A stretch of DNA of 10,148 bases from Bacteroidota bacterium (GTDB lineage Bacteria; Bacteroidota; Bacteroidia; B-17B0; B-17BO): the NCBI GenBank assembly GCA_025356715.1, contig JANXRU010000109.1, forward strand, positions 1 to 10,148, in the 5' to 3' direction. The notes under the pieces are model-generated. The model did not search any database and was not told the origin of the DNA. It saw only the letters and a program-made list of their open reading frames with translations. The translations under genes were made by a program, and so were the position numbers. Each line of letters begins with the position of its first letter. The first letter of the stretch is position 1. This document shows, one piece after another, positions 1-8,600 of this stretch.

Positions 1-1091
1 CGGTTTTCGCTTGGTAAGATGCTACAAGTAGAATACACTAATTGCCCACCTTTTTTTGTCATTGACGAATATTCGCTCAATATTTTTTGTTGAAGCTCTT
101 TCGTTTTTTCTATAAACCCTATATCTAATTTCCATTTAGCATCAGGGTTACGTTTAATCACACCTAATCCACTGCAAGGCACATCTAACAACAATCTGTC
201 AGCTGTGTTTTCTAAGCGTTTAATGGTTTTAGTGCCTTCAATTAAACGAGGTTCTATATTGCTTGCTGTGGCTCTGCGAGCACGTTTTTTTAGCTCATCC
301 AATTTCCATTGCGTCACATCCATGGAAATAATACGTCCTTTATTTTGCATCAACGCTGATAAATGTAATGTTTTGCCACCACCTCCAGCACAAGCGTCAA
401 TTACACGCATCCCTGGCTCTACACCTAAAAATTCGGATATAGCTTGCGAACCAGCATCTTGCAATTCAAATAAACCTAATTTAAATAATTGATTTTGAAA
501 TACATTTTGTCGTTTTACTAATACTAATGCGTCTGTAAATTCATTAATTGGCTCAACTTCTATTTCTTGTTCCGCTAAATGTTTTTGTAAAATTTCTTTT
601 TTAGTTTTAAGGGTATTTACTCTCAATACCACATTCGCTTGTTTATTCAAAGCTTTAGCTTCTTCTTCCCAAACCTCTTTACCTAACTCTGTTTCACATA
701 AATTCCAAATCCAGTCGGGATATGACTGTATTATTTTTTGATCCGTTAGGGCTTTGTATTTATCAGCAATATCCTTTTCGTTTATTTTATTAAACTCACG
801 CTCATCTGGAATTGGCAAATGCTCCATCACAAAATAAGTGGCTAAAATTTTCCAAAAATCAGTTTCTGTACTTGCTAAATGAGCTATTAATCTATAATTA
901 CGAACGATGTCATACGTGGTTTCAGCCACAAAGCGTCGGTCTCTTCCACCAAATTTCGGGTTTTCTTTTAGCGTTTTTTCAATGACTTTATCAGCAAATT
1001 TTCCGTCATTAAAAATAGTGATCAGAGCATTTACAATAGCTTGTAGTAAGATGCGGTGTGGCTTAGCTTGTTTTTGTGGTTTTTTATGCAT
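1..1091 (-). CDS. rsmB: RsmB/NOP-family 16S rRNA (cytosine-C5) methyltransferase, C-terminus cut by window edge
   Basis: I read this gene directly from the minus strand: ATG at 1091-1089, open for 363 codons to the left edge. The product is a cytoplasmic SAM-dependent RNA m5C methyltransferase of the NOL1/NOP2/Sun family; RsmB members methylate C967 of 16S rRNA. Residues 1-150 look like the helical NusB-like RNA-binding domain, including the stretch DRRFVAETTYDIVRNYRL. The Rossmann catalytic domain follows: SAM-binding motif I DACAGGGGKT at 232-241, motif IV DVPCSG at 303-308 with Cys306, and motif VI STCS with Cys356. The TC cysteine is the expected nucleophile and the PC cysteine the one that releases the product. 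Both are present, so the visible part looks functional. Only a short C-terminal piece should be missing. It diverges from dnaN, and I see no convincing TAnnTTTG promoter upstream of it. The family is secure; RsmB rather than a paralogue rests on the N-terminal domain. Confidence 0.9.
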   Translation of the reverse strand, partial: MHKKPQKQAKPHRILLQAIVNALITIFNDGKFADKVIEKTLKENPKFGGRDRRFVAETTYDIVRNYRLIAHLASTETDFWKILATYFVMEHLPIPDEREFNKINEKDIADKYKALTDQKIIQSYPDWIWNLCETELGKEVWEEEAKALNKQANVVLRVNTLKTKKEILQKHLAEQEIEVEPINEFTDALVLVKRQNVFQNQLFKLGLFELQDAGSQAISEFLGVEPGMRVIDACAGGGGKTLHLSALMQNKGRIISMDVTQWKLDELKKRARRATASNIEPRLIEGTKTIKRLENTADRLLLDVPCSGLGVIKRNPDAKWKLDIGFIEKTKELQQKILSEYSSMTKKGGQLVYSTCSILPSEN

Positions 1092-1236
1092 GCGGTAAAG
1101 TTACTATATTATACGCTACAAAATGATTTTTGCAATAAAATGCTTTGCTAAGTCAAGATAAAACACTCAACCATATTATTAAATTTATCTTGTAATCTCA
1201 ATTTAATGAATGAATGAATTACTTGTTAAAAAATAG

Positions 1237-1256
1237 TTTATAAGTACGCTTATAAA
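1237..1256. repeat. Perfect 8-4-8 dyad overlapping the dnaN -7 element (candidate operator)
   Basis: The left arm TTTATAAG (1237-1244) and the right arm CTTATAAA (1249-1256) are exact reverse complements around the centre TACG. The right arm covers the first half of the putative TAAATTTG promoter element at 1253-1260, so a dimeric regulator bound here would block RNA polymerase. No regulator is encoded nearby and I do not recognise the motif; it is not a DnaA box. AT-rich dyads arise by chance, so the operator role is inference. Confidence 0.4.
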
Positions 1257-1260
1257 TTTG
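1253..1260 (+). promoter_or_regulatory. Putative Bacteroidota-type -7 promoter element for dnaN
   Basis: TAAATTTG is an exact match to the Bacteroidota -7 consensus TAnnTTTG, 48 bp before the dnaN ATG. It predicts a transcript start near 1265 and a leader of roughly 44 nt. The nearest upstream TTG (1223-1225) is 27 bp away, longer than the usual 17-23 bp, so the -33 half is weak or missing. Confidence 0.45.
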
Positions 1261-1272
1261 GTTCATACTATC

Positions 1273-1305
1273 GGTATATCACTAAATTTAGAACTTAAAT
1301 ATACC
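1273..1305 (+). promoter_or_regulatory. Possible leader hairpin just before the dnaN start codon
   Basis: GGTATAT (1273-1279) and ATATACC (1299-1305) are perfectly complementary 7-nt arms separated by 19 nt, ending three bases before the dnaN ATG at 1309. The loop contains the perfect 10-bp palindrome CTAAATTTAG (1282-1291). If folded in the mRNA, the stem would occupy the ribosome-binding region. No Shine-Dalgarno sequence is visible here. The stem is mostly A-U pairs and its stability was not calculated. Confidence 0.3.
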
Positions 1306-1308
1306 ACT

Positions 1309-2430
1309 ATGAATTTCGTTGCATCATCATCTACATTACTTAAGCATTTAAAATCAATTAGCGGAGTTTTAAACTCTAGTAATTCCATCCCAATTTTAGA
1401 TTGCTTTTTATTTGAATTAAATAATGGCACACTTACCTTATTTGCAAGTGACATGGAAACTACCATCACTACAAGTATTAAGGTGGAGGCTTCCGAAAGC
1501 GGTAACATAGCAATACCCGCTAAAACATTATTAGAAGCGTTGAGCAATTTGCCAGAGCAACCAATTTCATTTATTATTGATACTAAGAAATTTAGCGCTA
1601 AATTAAAAACAGAAACTGGCGACTACACCTTAACAGGCCACAATGGTGATGAATACCCAAAACTACCAAAGGTAGAGTCAGCAACGTCTGTTATTATTAA
1701 AAGTGATGTGTTAGCCAACGCTATTAACAAAACAATTTTTGCTACAGGTAATGATGATTTACGCCCAGTGATGAGTGGTGTGTTTTGTCAATTTAATGAA
1801 GAGAATTCTATTTTTGTTGCAACCGATGCTCATAAATTAGTTCGCTATACTCGTAATGATGCTAAAGCAGGGGCTTCAGCGGCGTTTATTATGCCTAAAA
1901 AACCATTAAATGTTTTGAAAACATTATTGGCAGGTATTGATGATGCTGTTAAAGTTGAATTTAATAAAACAAATGCATACTTCAGTTTTGGAAATATTAA
2001 TTTAGTATGTCGTTTAATTGATGGCAAATATCCAAACTACGAAGCAGTTATTCCGAAACAAAATCCAAATAAATTAACCGTTGATAGAAGTTCTTTTTTA
2101 GGCGCTATACGCCGAGTAAGTGTATTTGCTAATAAAGCAACGCATCAAATTCGTTTAAAAATTGCAGGAAGTCAACTAACCATTTCTGCTGAAGATTTAG
2201 ACTTCGCCAATGAAGGCCACGAAACACTAATGTGCACATACATTGGCGAAGATATGGAAATTGGATTCAACTCTAAATTTGTATTAGAAATGCTTAGCAA
2301 TTTAGATAGTGATGAAATTACTATTGAAATGAGTGCTCCAAATCGTGCAGGTATTATTGTGCCTACTCAAAAAGCAAACCCAGCAGAAGACGTATTAATG
2401 TTGGTAATGCCAGTGATGCTTAATAATTAA
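1309..2430 (+). CDS. dnaN: DNA polymerase III beta subunit (sliding clamp)
   Basis: Encodes a 373-residue beta clamp, the usual length for the family. It forms a ring-shaped dimer around DNA that tethers DNA polymerase III and recruits other replication and repair proteins. The three clamp folds fall at about 1-120, 125-250 and 253-373. Recognisable features are the start MNFVASSSTLLKHLKSISGV, the domain II signature TDAHKL at 172-177, and the C-terminal VMPVML segment, which forms part of the hydrophobic pocket that binds partner clamp motifs. I chose the ATG at 1309 because homologues begin with this MxF...SSxLLKHL pattern. An in-frame TTG at 1258 would add 17 unrelated residues and overlaps the promoter element. 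No dnaA, recF or gyrB lies beside it, so this is not the classical origin-linked cluster. It probably forms a single-gene transcript, ending at the hairpin 17 bp downstream. Confidence 0.97.
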   Translation: MNFVASSSTLLKHLKSISGVLNSSNSIPILDCFLFELNNGTLTLFASDMETTITTSIKVEASESGNIAIPAKTLLEALSNLPEQPISFIIDTKKFSAKLKTETGDYTLTGHNGDEYPKLPKVESATSVIIKSDVLANAINKTIFATGNDDLRPVMSGVFCQFNEENSIFVATDAHKLVRYTRNDAKAGASAAFIMPKKPLNVLKTLLAGIDDAVKVEFNKTNAYFSFGNINLVCRLIDGKYPNYEAVIPKQNPNKLTVDRSSFLGAIRRVSVFANKATHQIRLKIAGSQLTISAEDLDFANEGHETLMCTYIGEDMEIGFNSKFVLEMLSNLDSDEITIEMSAPNRAGIIVPTQKANPAEDVLMLVMPVMLNN

Positions 2431-2447
2431 TATTAAAAAAAATTATT

Positions 2448-2484
2448 AAAAAATGAGCCATTCCAAGCGAATGGCTCATTTTTT
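2448..2484. terminator. Strong, probably bidirectional intrinsic terminator between dnaN and the A2M gene
   Basis: A perfect 16-bp stem: AAAAAATGAGCCATTC (2448-2463) pairs with GAATGGCTCATTTTTT (2469-2484) around the 5-nt loop CAAGC. On the plus strand it begins 17 bp after the dnaN stop and ends in a T-run. On the minus strand the exit is also U-rich (the A-runs at 2433-2453), so it can end A2M transcripts too, about 157 nt past that gene's stop. Confidence 0.9.
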
Positions 2485-2501
2485 ATTTAGAATAATTAGT
2501 T

Positions 2502-2630
2502 ATGTATCAAAAACAAGCACTCATTTTTGCTCTAGCGCTAAATTATAAATTCGGTAAACGAAAGCCTCTAACTACAAAAAATAAACCAGTGAGTGAAGAT
2601 GAATACAATAGAGTGAAAGTGGGAAAATAG
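2502..2630 (+). CDS. Doubtful small ORF, 42 residues, unknown
   Basis: ATG at 2502 to TAG at 2630 encodes a basic 42-residue peptide beginning MYQKQALIFALALNYKFGKR and ending EYNRVKVGK. It starts 17 bp after the dnaN terminator. I see no Shine-Dalgarno sequence, no TAnnTTTG box and no domain I recognise. The first 15 residues are mildly hydrophobic but too short for a confident membrane segment. Its last codons mirror the end of the convergent A2M gene (see the inverted repeat). It could be a real small protein, the remnant of a larger gene, or an open frame by chance; I favour the last two. Confidence 0.25.
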   Translation: MYQKQALIFALALNYKFGKRKPLTTKNKPVSEDEYNRVKVGK

Positions 2631-2661
2631 GATTACGCTTCTACTTTCCAACACTTACTCT
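2610..2661. repeat. Imperfect inverted repeat joining the 3' ends of two convergent reading frames
   Basis: The 21-bp arms 2610-2630 (plus) and 2661-2641 (minus) match at 16 of 21 positions, with a 10-nt spacer. Each arm is in frame with the coding frame that ends there: the plus arm encodes RVKVGK-stop, and the minus arm encodes RVSVGK-stop of the A2M. No T-run follows either side, so it is a poor intrinsic terminator. It may form a hairpin in transcripts from either strand. Confidence 0.5.
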
Positions 2662-5600
2662 AATACCTTCGCTATGACTTGTAAATTCGGGGGCATACAT
2701 GCATTGTATAGTGGTAACCCCATTACTAAAATTCCCTTTATGGTTAACTACTAATGGATATTCAAACACATACGTTCCTTTATTTAGATATGAGAAAAAG
2801 AAATTAGTAGCCGCATCTCTAGTGCTTTCATAATAGCCTAATCCATCTTGGTATTTATAACCACTCAATACATTAGTTGGTTCAAAGCCCGAAGCACGCA
2901 TATCTTTCATGTGCACATAACTCATATCTCTATCTACACGTAATTCAATGCGCACTTTAATTTTATCCCCAAGTTTCAATGCAGTGTTTGCTGTAATTGG
3001 TTCCATAACAATACCGCTTGCTGTATTTTTTTGCAAAAATAACTGTTTCTTAATTTTAAGTGGCGTTTCATGTGGTGTGATTTTATCCAACTGCTCAAAG
3101 TACTGCCAATACATAGCGCCATAACTTACACCCACATCATGCTTCGTTACTTTAATAGTACCCATGGTGGCAGGCTTAATATCAGAACCGTTCCACACTT
3201 TTTTAAAATAGCCTGTGCCTGGCTCTGCCTTTAACGATGCGTCATTTTTTGGATCTAATTTAATATCGCCTACTGTAATATCTACATTAGGCTCCGTTGC
3301 TAACCAATCTGTTCCCTTTAGTAGCATGGCATACACAGCCTCTGTGGTTGAACGCGTTGTGCCCCAATGTTGCGTTTGCTTGCTTTTAATTAGCCATGTT
3401 TTTAAATCATCCACAGCTTGCGTGTCGTTATTAACTTCATCAAAGGCTTCAATCATCAAGGCTTGCATTTCAATAGGTGCTTCGTACCAAAAATAACCGT
3501 AGTTTTCTTTCCAATACATGCCCATTTCTTCGCTGTTGATACTGTTTTCTTTTAATGATTTTAAAATATCTTTCGGGATTATTTTATCATCATAACGGTG
3601 TAAACTCAACGCTATCATGCCTTGCATATAACGGCTATTTTGTAACCAATATGTTTGTTCTTGTTTTTTGTAGTAAGCGTTGTGTTCTTTATTGCGTCCA
3701 TCGATATCAATATCTTTAAAAGCAGAACGCATGTATAAATACTGGATCGCATTATAACTTAAGTTATTGGTGGTTTTCCATTGCTTATTATACTTTTTCA
3801 TTTGCTCAAATTCTTCGCGCATACGATCATCACAATACTTAACAGCCTTAGTAATCATAGACCATAGCTCCGCATTTTGACGAAGTTTTATAACACCTAA
3901 TTTATCAAGATGTCCGAAGCCTGTTACTATATGTTGTGTGATGTACCAATCATCAGGCCCGCCATCAAACCACATAAATCCACCATTAGCAGTTTGTTTT
4001 TTAAATAATTTTTTGAGTGCTTGTGTTTGCTCATTACTCATTTTATTTAAATCAAATAATAAACCCACGCGGCGTTTATTTTCTGTTTCGCTCTTAGCTT
4101 GTAACACCCATGGTGTTTCTTCTAAAATAGCAGATTTTAATTCTTGGTTTTTTTCGAGGTTCGATAGGAAAGCATCTGGCGATGTGCTTTTCCAAGCATC
4201 AAACACGGCTTTAATTTTTGGCTTAGAATTTACAACATAGGTAGCCAAAGTATTAGCATAATAACGTGCAAAGGTTTGTTCGGCACATTCGTAAGGATAC
4301 TCCATTAAGTATGGCAAAGCTTGCACGGCGTACCAAGCCGGATTAGCAGTAAACTCCAATGTATACGAATGATTTTTTAACGTTGTTGAATTATTATTTT
4401 GAGAAATGAATTTTGCAAATGAAAACTCTTTGGTTTGGTTACTTCTAATTGGCATTGGCATACTCTCGGTTACTAGCATACGATTGGTTAATACTGGCAC
4501 TGCTTGTTCTTCACCATCAGTAAAGTTTTCAGCCTTTGCTACTACTTTATATTTAATAGCAGAGTAACCTTCTGGGATTTGTAAACTCCATTCGATGGCG
4601 GTGCTTTGCCCTTTTTTTACAGAAAACTTTCTTTTTATTAATCTCGAATGAATTTCAGGCCCATCATTATACTCGCAACCCGCACAATGGTCAACACTTA
4701 GTAAGTCGCTAATGTTAATGCTATTTTTGTCAATCACCATGTCCGAAATTTCTTTATCCGTTAATGCGTCGTATAAAGTAAGCTCTGTAGTTCCCGCTAA
4801 ATCTTTATCGGAGAGATTTGATATTTTGCTAATGAAGGTTAGTTTATCCCCTTCTCTAAAAAAACGTGGGGCATTGGGCTGTACCATTAATTCTTTTTGA
4901 GTAATAACTTCTTTTTCGAATTGTCCAATTTTTAAATCTTTGGTATGAGCCAAGCCCATTACCTTCCATTTAGTCAAGCTTTCAGGCACCGTAAACTTAA
5001 TAGCAATTTCTCCTTTTTCGTTGGTTTGCAATTGTGGGAAAAAGAAAGCTGTTTCGTTAAAATTAGAACGTGCTTTAACTTCAGATAAGTTGTTAGGGCT
5101 TTGTTGTTGGCTGCCTGATTTATCTTTTTCACCTTCGGCCCACCCTACTCTCCCAGGAATACCCGAATTACCGTCTCCATCACTATTTTTGTCCTCTGCC
5201 TTCTTCTCAATTCCTTCTTTTAAATTTTCTTTTAATAACCCAGCCGTTGTACTTTTCGTAGTAGTTACCTCATCTGCCATAACAGAATTAGATTCCATAG
5301 CTGCCACCATTGGATAATTTCCTTTTCCTGACCCTCCCATAGGCCCTCTATAATAATGCCGATAAAAATTTACTCCAAAATAATTTAATTGATCATAATA
5401 ACGTTCTGGTATTGCTACATAATTATATGGCAAATTATTAAACTCGGTTGAATTTACTGGTCGTTCAACTGTTGAAACCCAATTAAGGCGTGCATAATAA
5501 CTTTCGTAAATATTAAAATACCAATCATTTGCTTTAAAAGCATCCAACGAAGCATCGTACATGCTTGCCACCATTTCGGCCGCAGCCTTTTCGCCTTTTT

Positions 5601-8600
5601 TATCTTTCAAAATTAATTTCCATTCTTCGGCTTGCCCTGGCAATAATTTATTACGAAACGTTTCAAATTGTATGTCTAATTCCTTATTAGTATAAGGTAT
5701 TGTTAAAGTACTTGTATGGTGGTAGAACCGATTATTTTTAATAAATGAGGTGTGAAACGATAATCCGCCGCGATGCTTTTCTTCTATTAAAATTTCATTT
5801 GTTTTCATGGAAGCTTGCTGCCATTGAGTAGTAGTAGCAACACCTTGATGCTCTATTTCATATAAATAATTAATGTTAGGATAAGCAGATGCTAAAATAA
5901 AACTCGCTTTTTCAGTTGGTTCAAATTTCGTTTGTGGCATATAAAACCAATCTGCTACTTGTTCAGGAATTTCAATCGTGTTTTTATTAAACACCGTCAT
6001 GTATTGAAAAGCTTTAATGTCTTCGCCAAACTTATCTTTACAAGTAGCTTCAATAATATATACACCAGGTTTAAACGTTTTAAATGCAGTTGCTAAATCA
6101 TAGTCTGTTTTAGTACCAGTATCAAAGGCTTTTTCCAACACTTTTGTTTCTTTTTCCCATTTATATTTATTGGTTTCATCTTCATACAAATCATTCGGGA
6201 ATGTCGCATAATAATCTTCTTTACTCAAAGTATGCCTATCAGGTTGAGTCCACAATCTTTTTCTAAAAACTTTTTGCGTTTGCTTTAATTTATAAATAGA
6301 AAAATTTCCTTTTGTTTTTTCGGCAACTCCGTTTAAGTTACTTGTTCTAATTGTAATTGGGTTAAATGAATTTACTTCGATGATTTCATTAGCCGATACA
6401 TTTAACTTCAACGCCTGATAACCAATAGATACGGACGTTTCGGAGCTATGCGTTTCTCCATTGATATCAGTCACATCAGCCGTTATTTGAAAATTATAGG
6501 TTGCGTAACTTGTTTTAGAAACCGACTCATCAGGCAGCGCCTTAAATTTAATGATATAAGCACCTGTGTCGTTTGTGGTTATTTCGCCACTTGTTATTTC
6601 TACATTCGATGCACCACTATTATAAGGCCTATACCACCAATACCAATAAGGGTATTGGATGTTTCTAACTACGTGGTATTTTACTTTAGCGCCATCAATT
6701 ACATTACCCGCATAAGCTTTCGCAATGCCACTTACGGTTACCTCATCGTTTAATTTATAAGTGCCTTGCAGCGGATTAAAGGTTGTTTCAAATTTCGGAC
6801 GTTTGTATTCTTCGACCGAAACATACACAGAGCCACGTCCGTCCGTTATTTGCATTTGCCCTAAAAGGCCTCCTTGTGGCGCAATAAACTCACCGCTCAC
6901 CGACCCAAATTCGTTAGTTGTTAAATTCAACGAACTCACTTTTTGATAATTTACGTCATAAAACGTAACCGTTACAGGGAATTTTGTTTTTAAATTATGT
7001 TTCTTACCATTAGTAGATTCTAATAAAATAGCTTTGAAATAAACCGTTTGCCCTGGCCTGTAAATCGCTCTATCCGTAAAGAAATGAGAAGTAACGGTTG
7101 TGTAATCTTGTGATTGATTGTTGTATGAATAATAATTATTTGAATTAAAATAAGAATCAACCCCATTAATAAATTCAATAAAAAAATTACGTTCGTTGGA
7201 GTTAGGATTTGCAACTGCAACATAGCCTTTGTCATCTGTTTTTAAGACTGCGCCTTTTTTAATTTTATACTCTCTATCGCCATAATCATAATCTTCGTAC
7301 CACACTTGTGCTGTTATGTTTTTTAATGGCTCTCCTGTTTGACGGTGCAATGCGTAAAAATCATACGAGCCATTATCTCTGCGGCGTTCAGTAGATGCGA
7401 TGTCGGAAATGATACACGTACTATACGCCGAAATATTATTGGCATATTTAAAATCTTCCGTTAATGAACTTAAAATCACATAATAACCGGCAGGTAGTTC
7501 TGGTAATTTAATTTCGGTATTGTGCGTTTGAAAATCACCATCATCAATTAAATTTTGCGTAAAGGTTTTAACAATAGGAAAGGTTTTAAATTTATTAAAC
7601 AAATCTTCGCCATATTTTTTACGAAACAATTGCCTTAATTCTTGACTACTCGTTTTTACAATTTTGTAATAAAGTTTGTTAATGTTTTGAGAAGTTACTA
7701 AGGCTCTAAATGGCTTGTTTGGCTCATTTACTTCCTCTATTATAAGGTTACATGATTTAGTAGATAAATTCGTTATCAAAGACTTACATTCATAAGCGCC
7801 ATAAGAATTTGGAAACTTAACAATGGCCGATTCACAAATTTCTTTCGCCATTTTTTTGTGCCATTTATAATCTTCGTTTTGCAAAGGCTTATATAAATTA
7901 GCTTTTTGCAGATACCAATTTGCTAAACGGTAATCGATTTCAGTAACTCTTTCGCTTTTAGAAAACTTTGTTTGTATTGCTTTCAATGAATTAAAATACA
8001 AAGTATCTTTTTTTGCATTTTGAGAATGATTATGCACATAATCTAATCGTAATAATTCCACATCAATCAGCGCGTCTGGGTTTACATCATTTTGATGAAA
8101 ACGTGTTAAATCTTGCATTAATTTAAGGCCATAATATTTTGTTTCTAAAGAATCAGAAGGATTAGTGATATCCATATCAACAAAATCGGCGTATGGCTTA
8201 GCAAATTCCTCTTTATTAACTGTAAATTGAGCGGAAGGGCGAGAAACATCTTGCTCTGTACTCATAAAAAACGATAAAGCTCTATGGCCTAAAAAATCGT
8301 ATAAGGTTGGGCGCCATTGTCTACAATCTTTAGTGCCTTTAGTAATAATATCGTCATAAAGCTCAATTTTAGTGCGCTTTAAACTATCGCTGCTTTGCAA
8401 AGAAGCTTTGTAGTTTGAAATAATGGCATAATTAATTGCTTTTAAATCCCAGGTTTCAATATCATCATTTTTAAAATTAACAGTGGCGGTTCTATTATAA
8501 AATTTCCAACGGTTATTTTGAAAATATTGCCAAAATGCATCTGCCAAAATACTTTGTAAAACAGGTTTTATGGGGTATTTAGCTGTATTTGCTTCATCCT

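Noticed and set aside
205..492. Plus-strand frame antisense to the methyltransferase
   Set aside because: It lies opposite the conserved SAM-binding motif I and catalytic domain and is a shadow of that gene. The other frames opposite the A2M and dnaN genes were dropped for the same reason.
1092..1130. Possible rsmB promoter elements on the minus strand (TCATTTTG at 1126-1119; a TAACTTTA-like box next to the ATG)
   Set aside because: Each departs from TAnnTTTG, none has a TTG at proper spacing, and the second would leave almost no leader.
1205..1219. AATG tandem repeat (under four units) in the rsmB-dnaN spacer
   Set aside because: Too short for a convincing phase-variable tract and not placed between promoter elements.
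1258..1308. In-frame TTG at 1258 as an earlier dnaN start
   Set aside because: It adds 17 residues with no counterpart in beta clamps and lies within the putative promoter element; the ATG at 1309 gives the normal clamp N-terminus and length.
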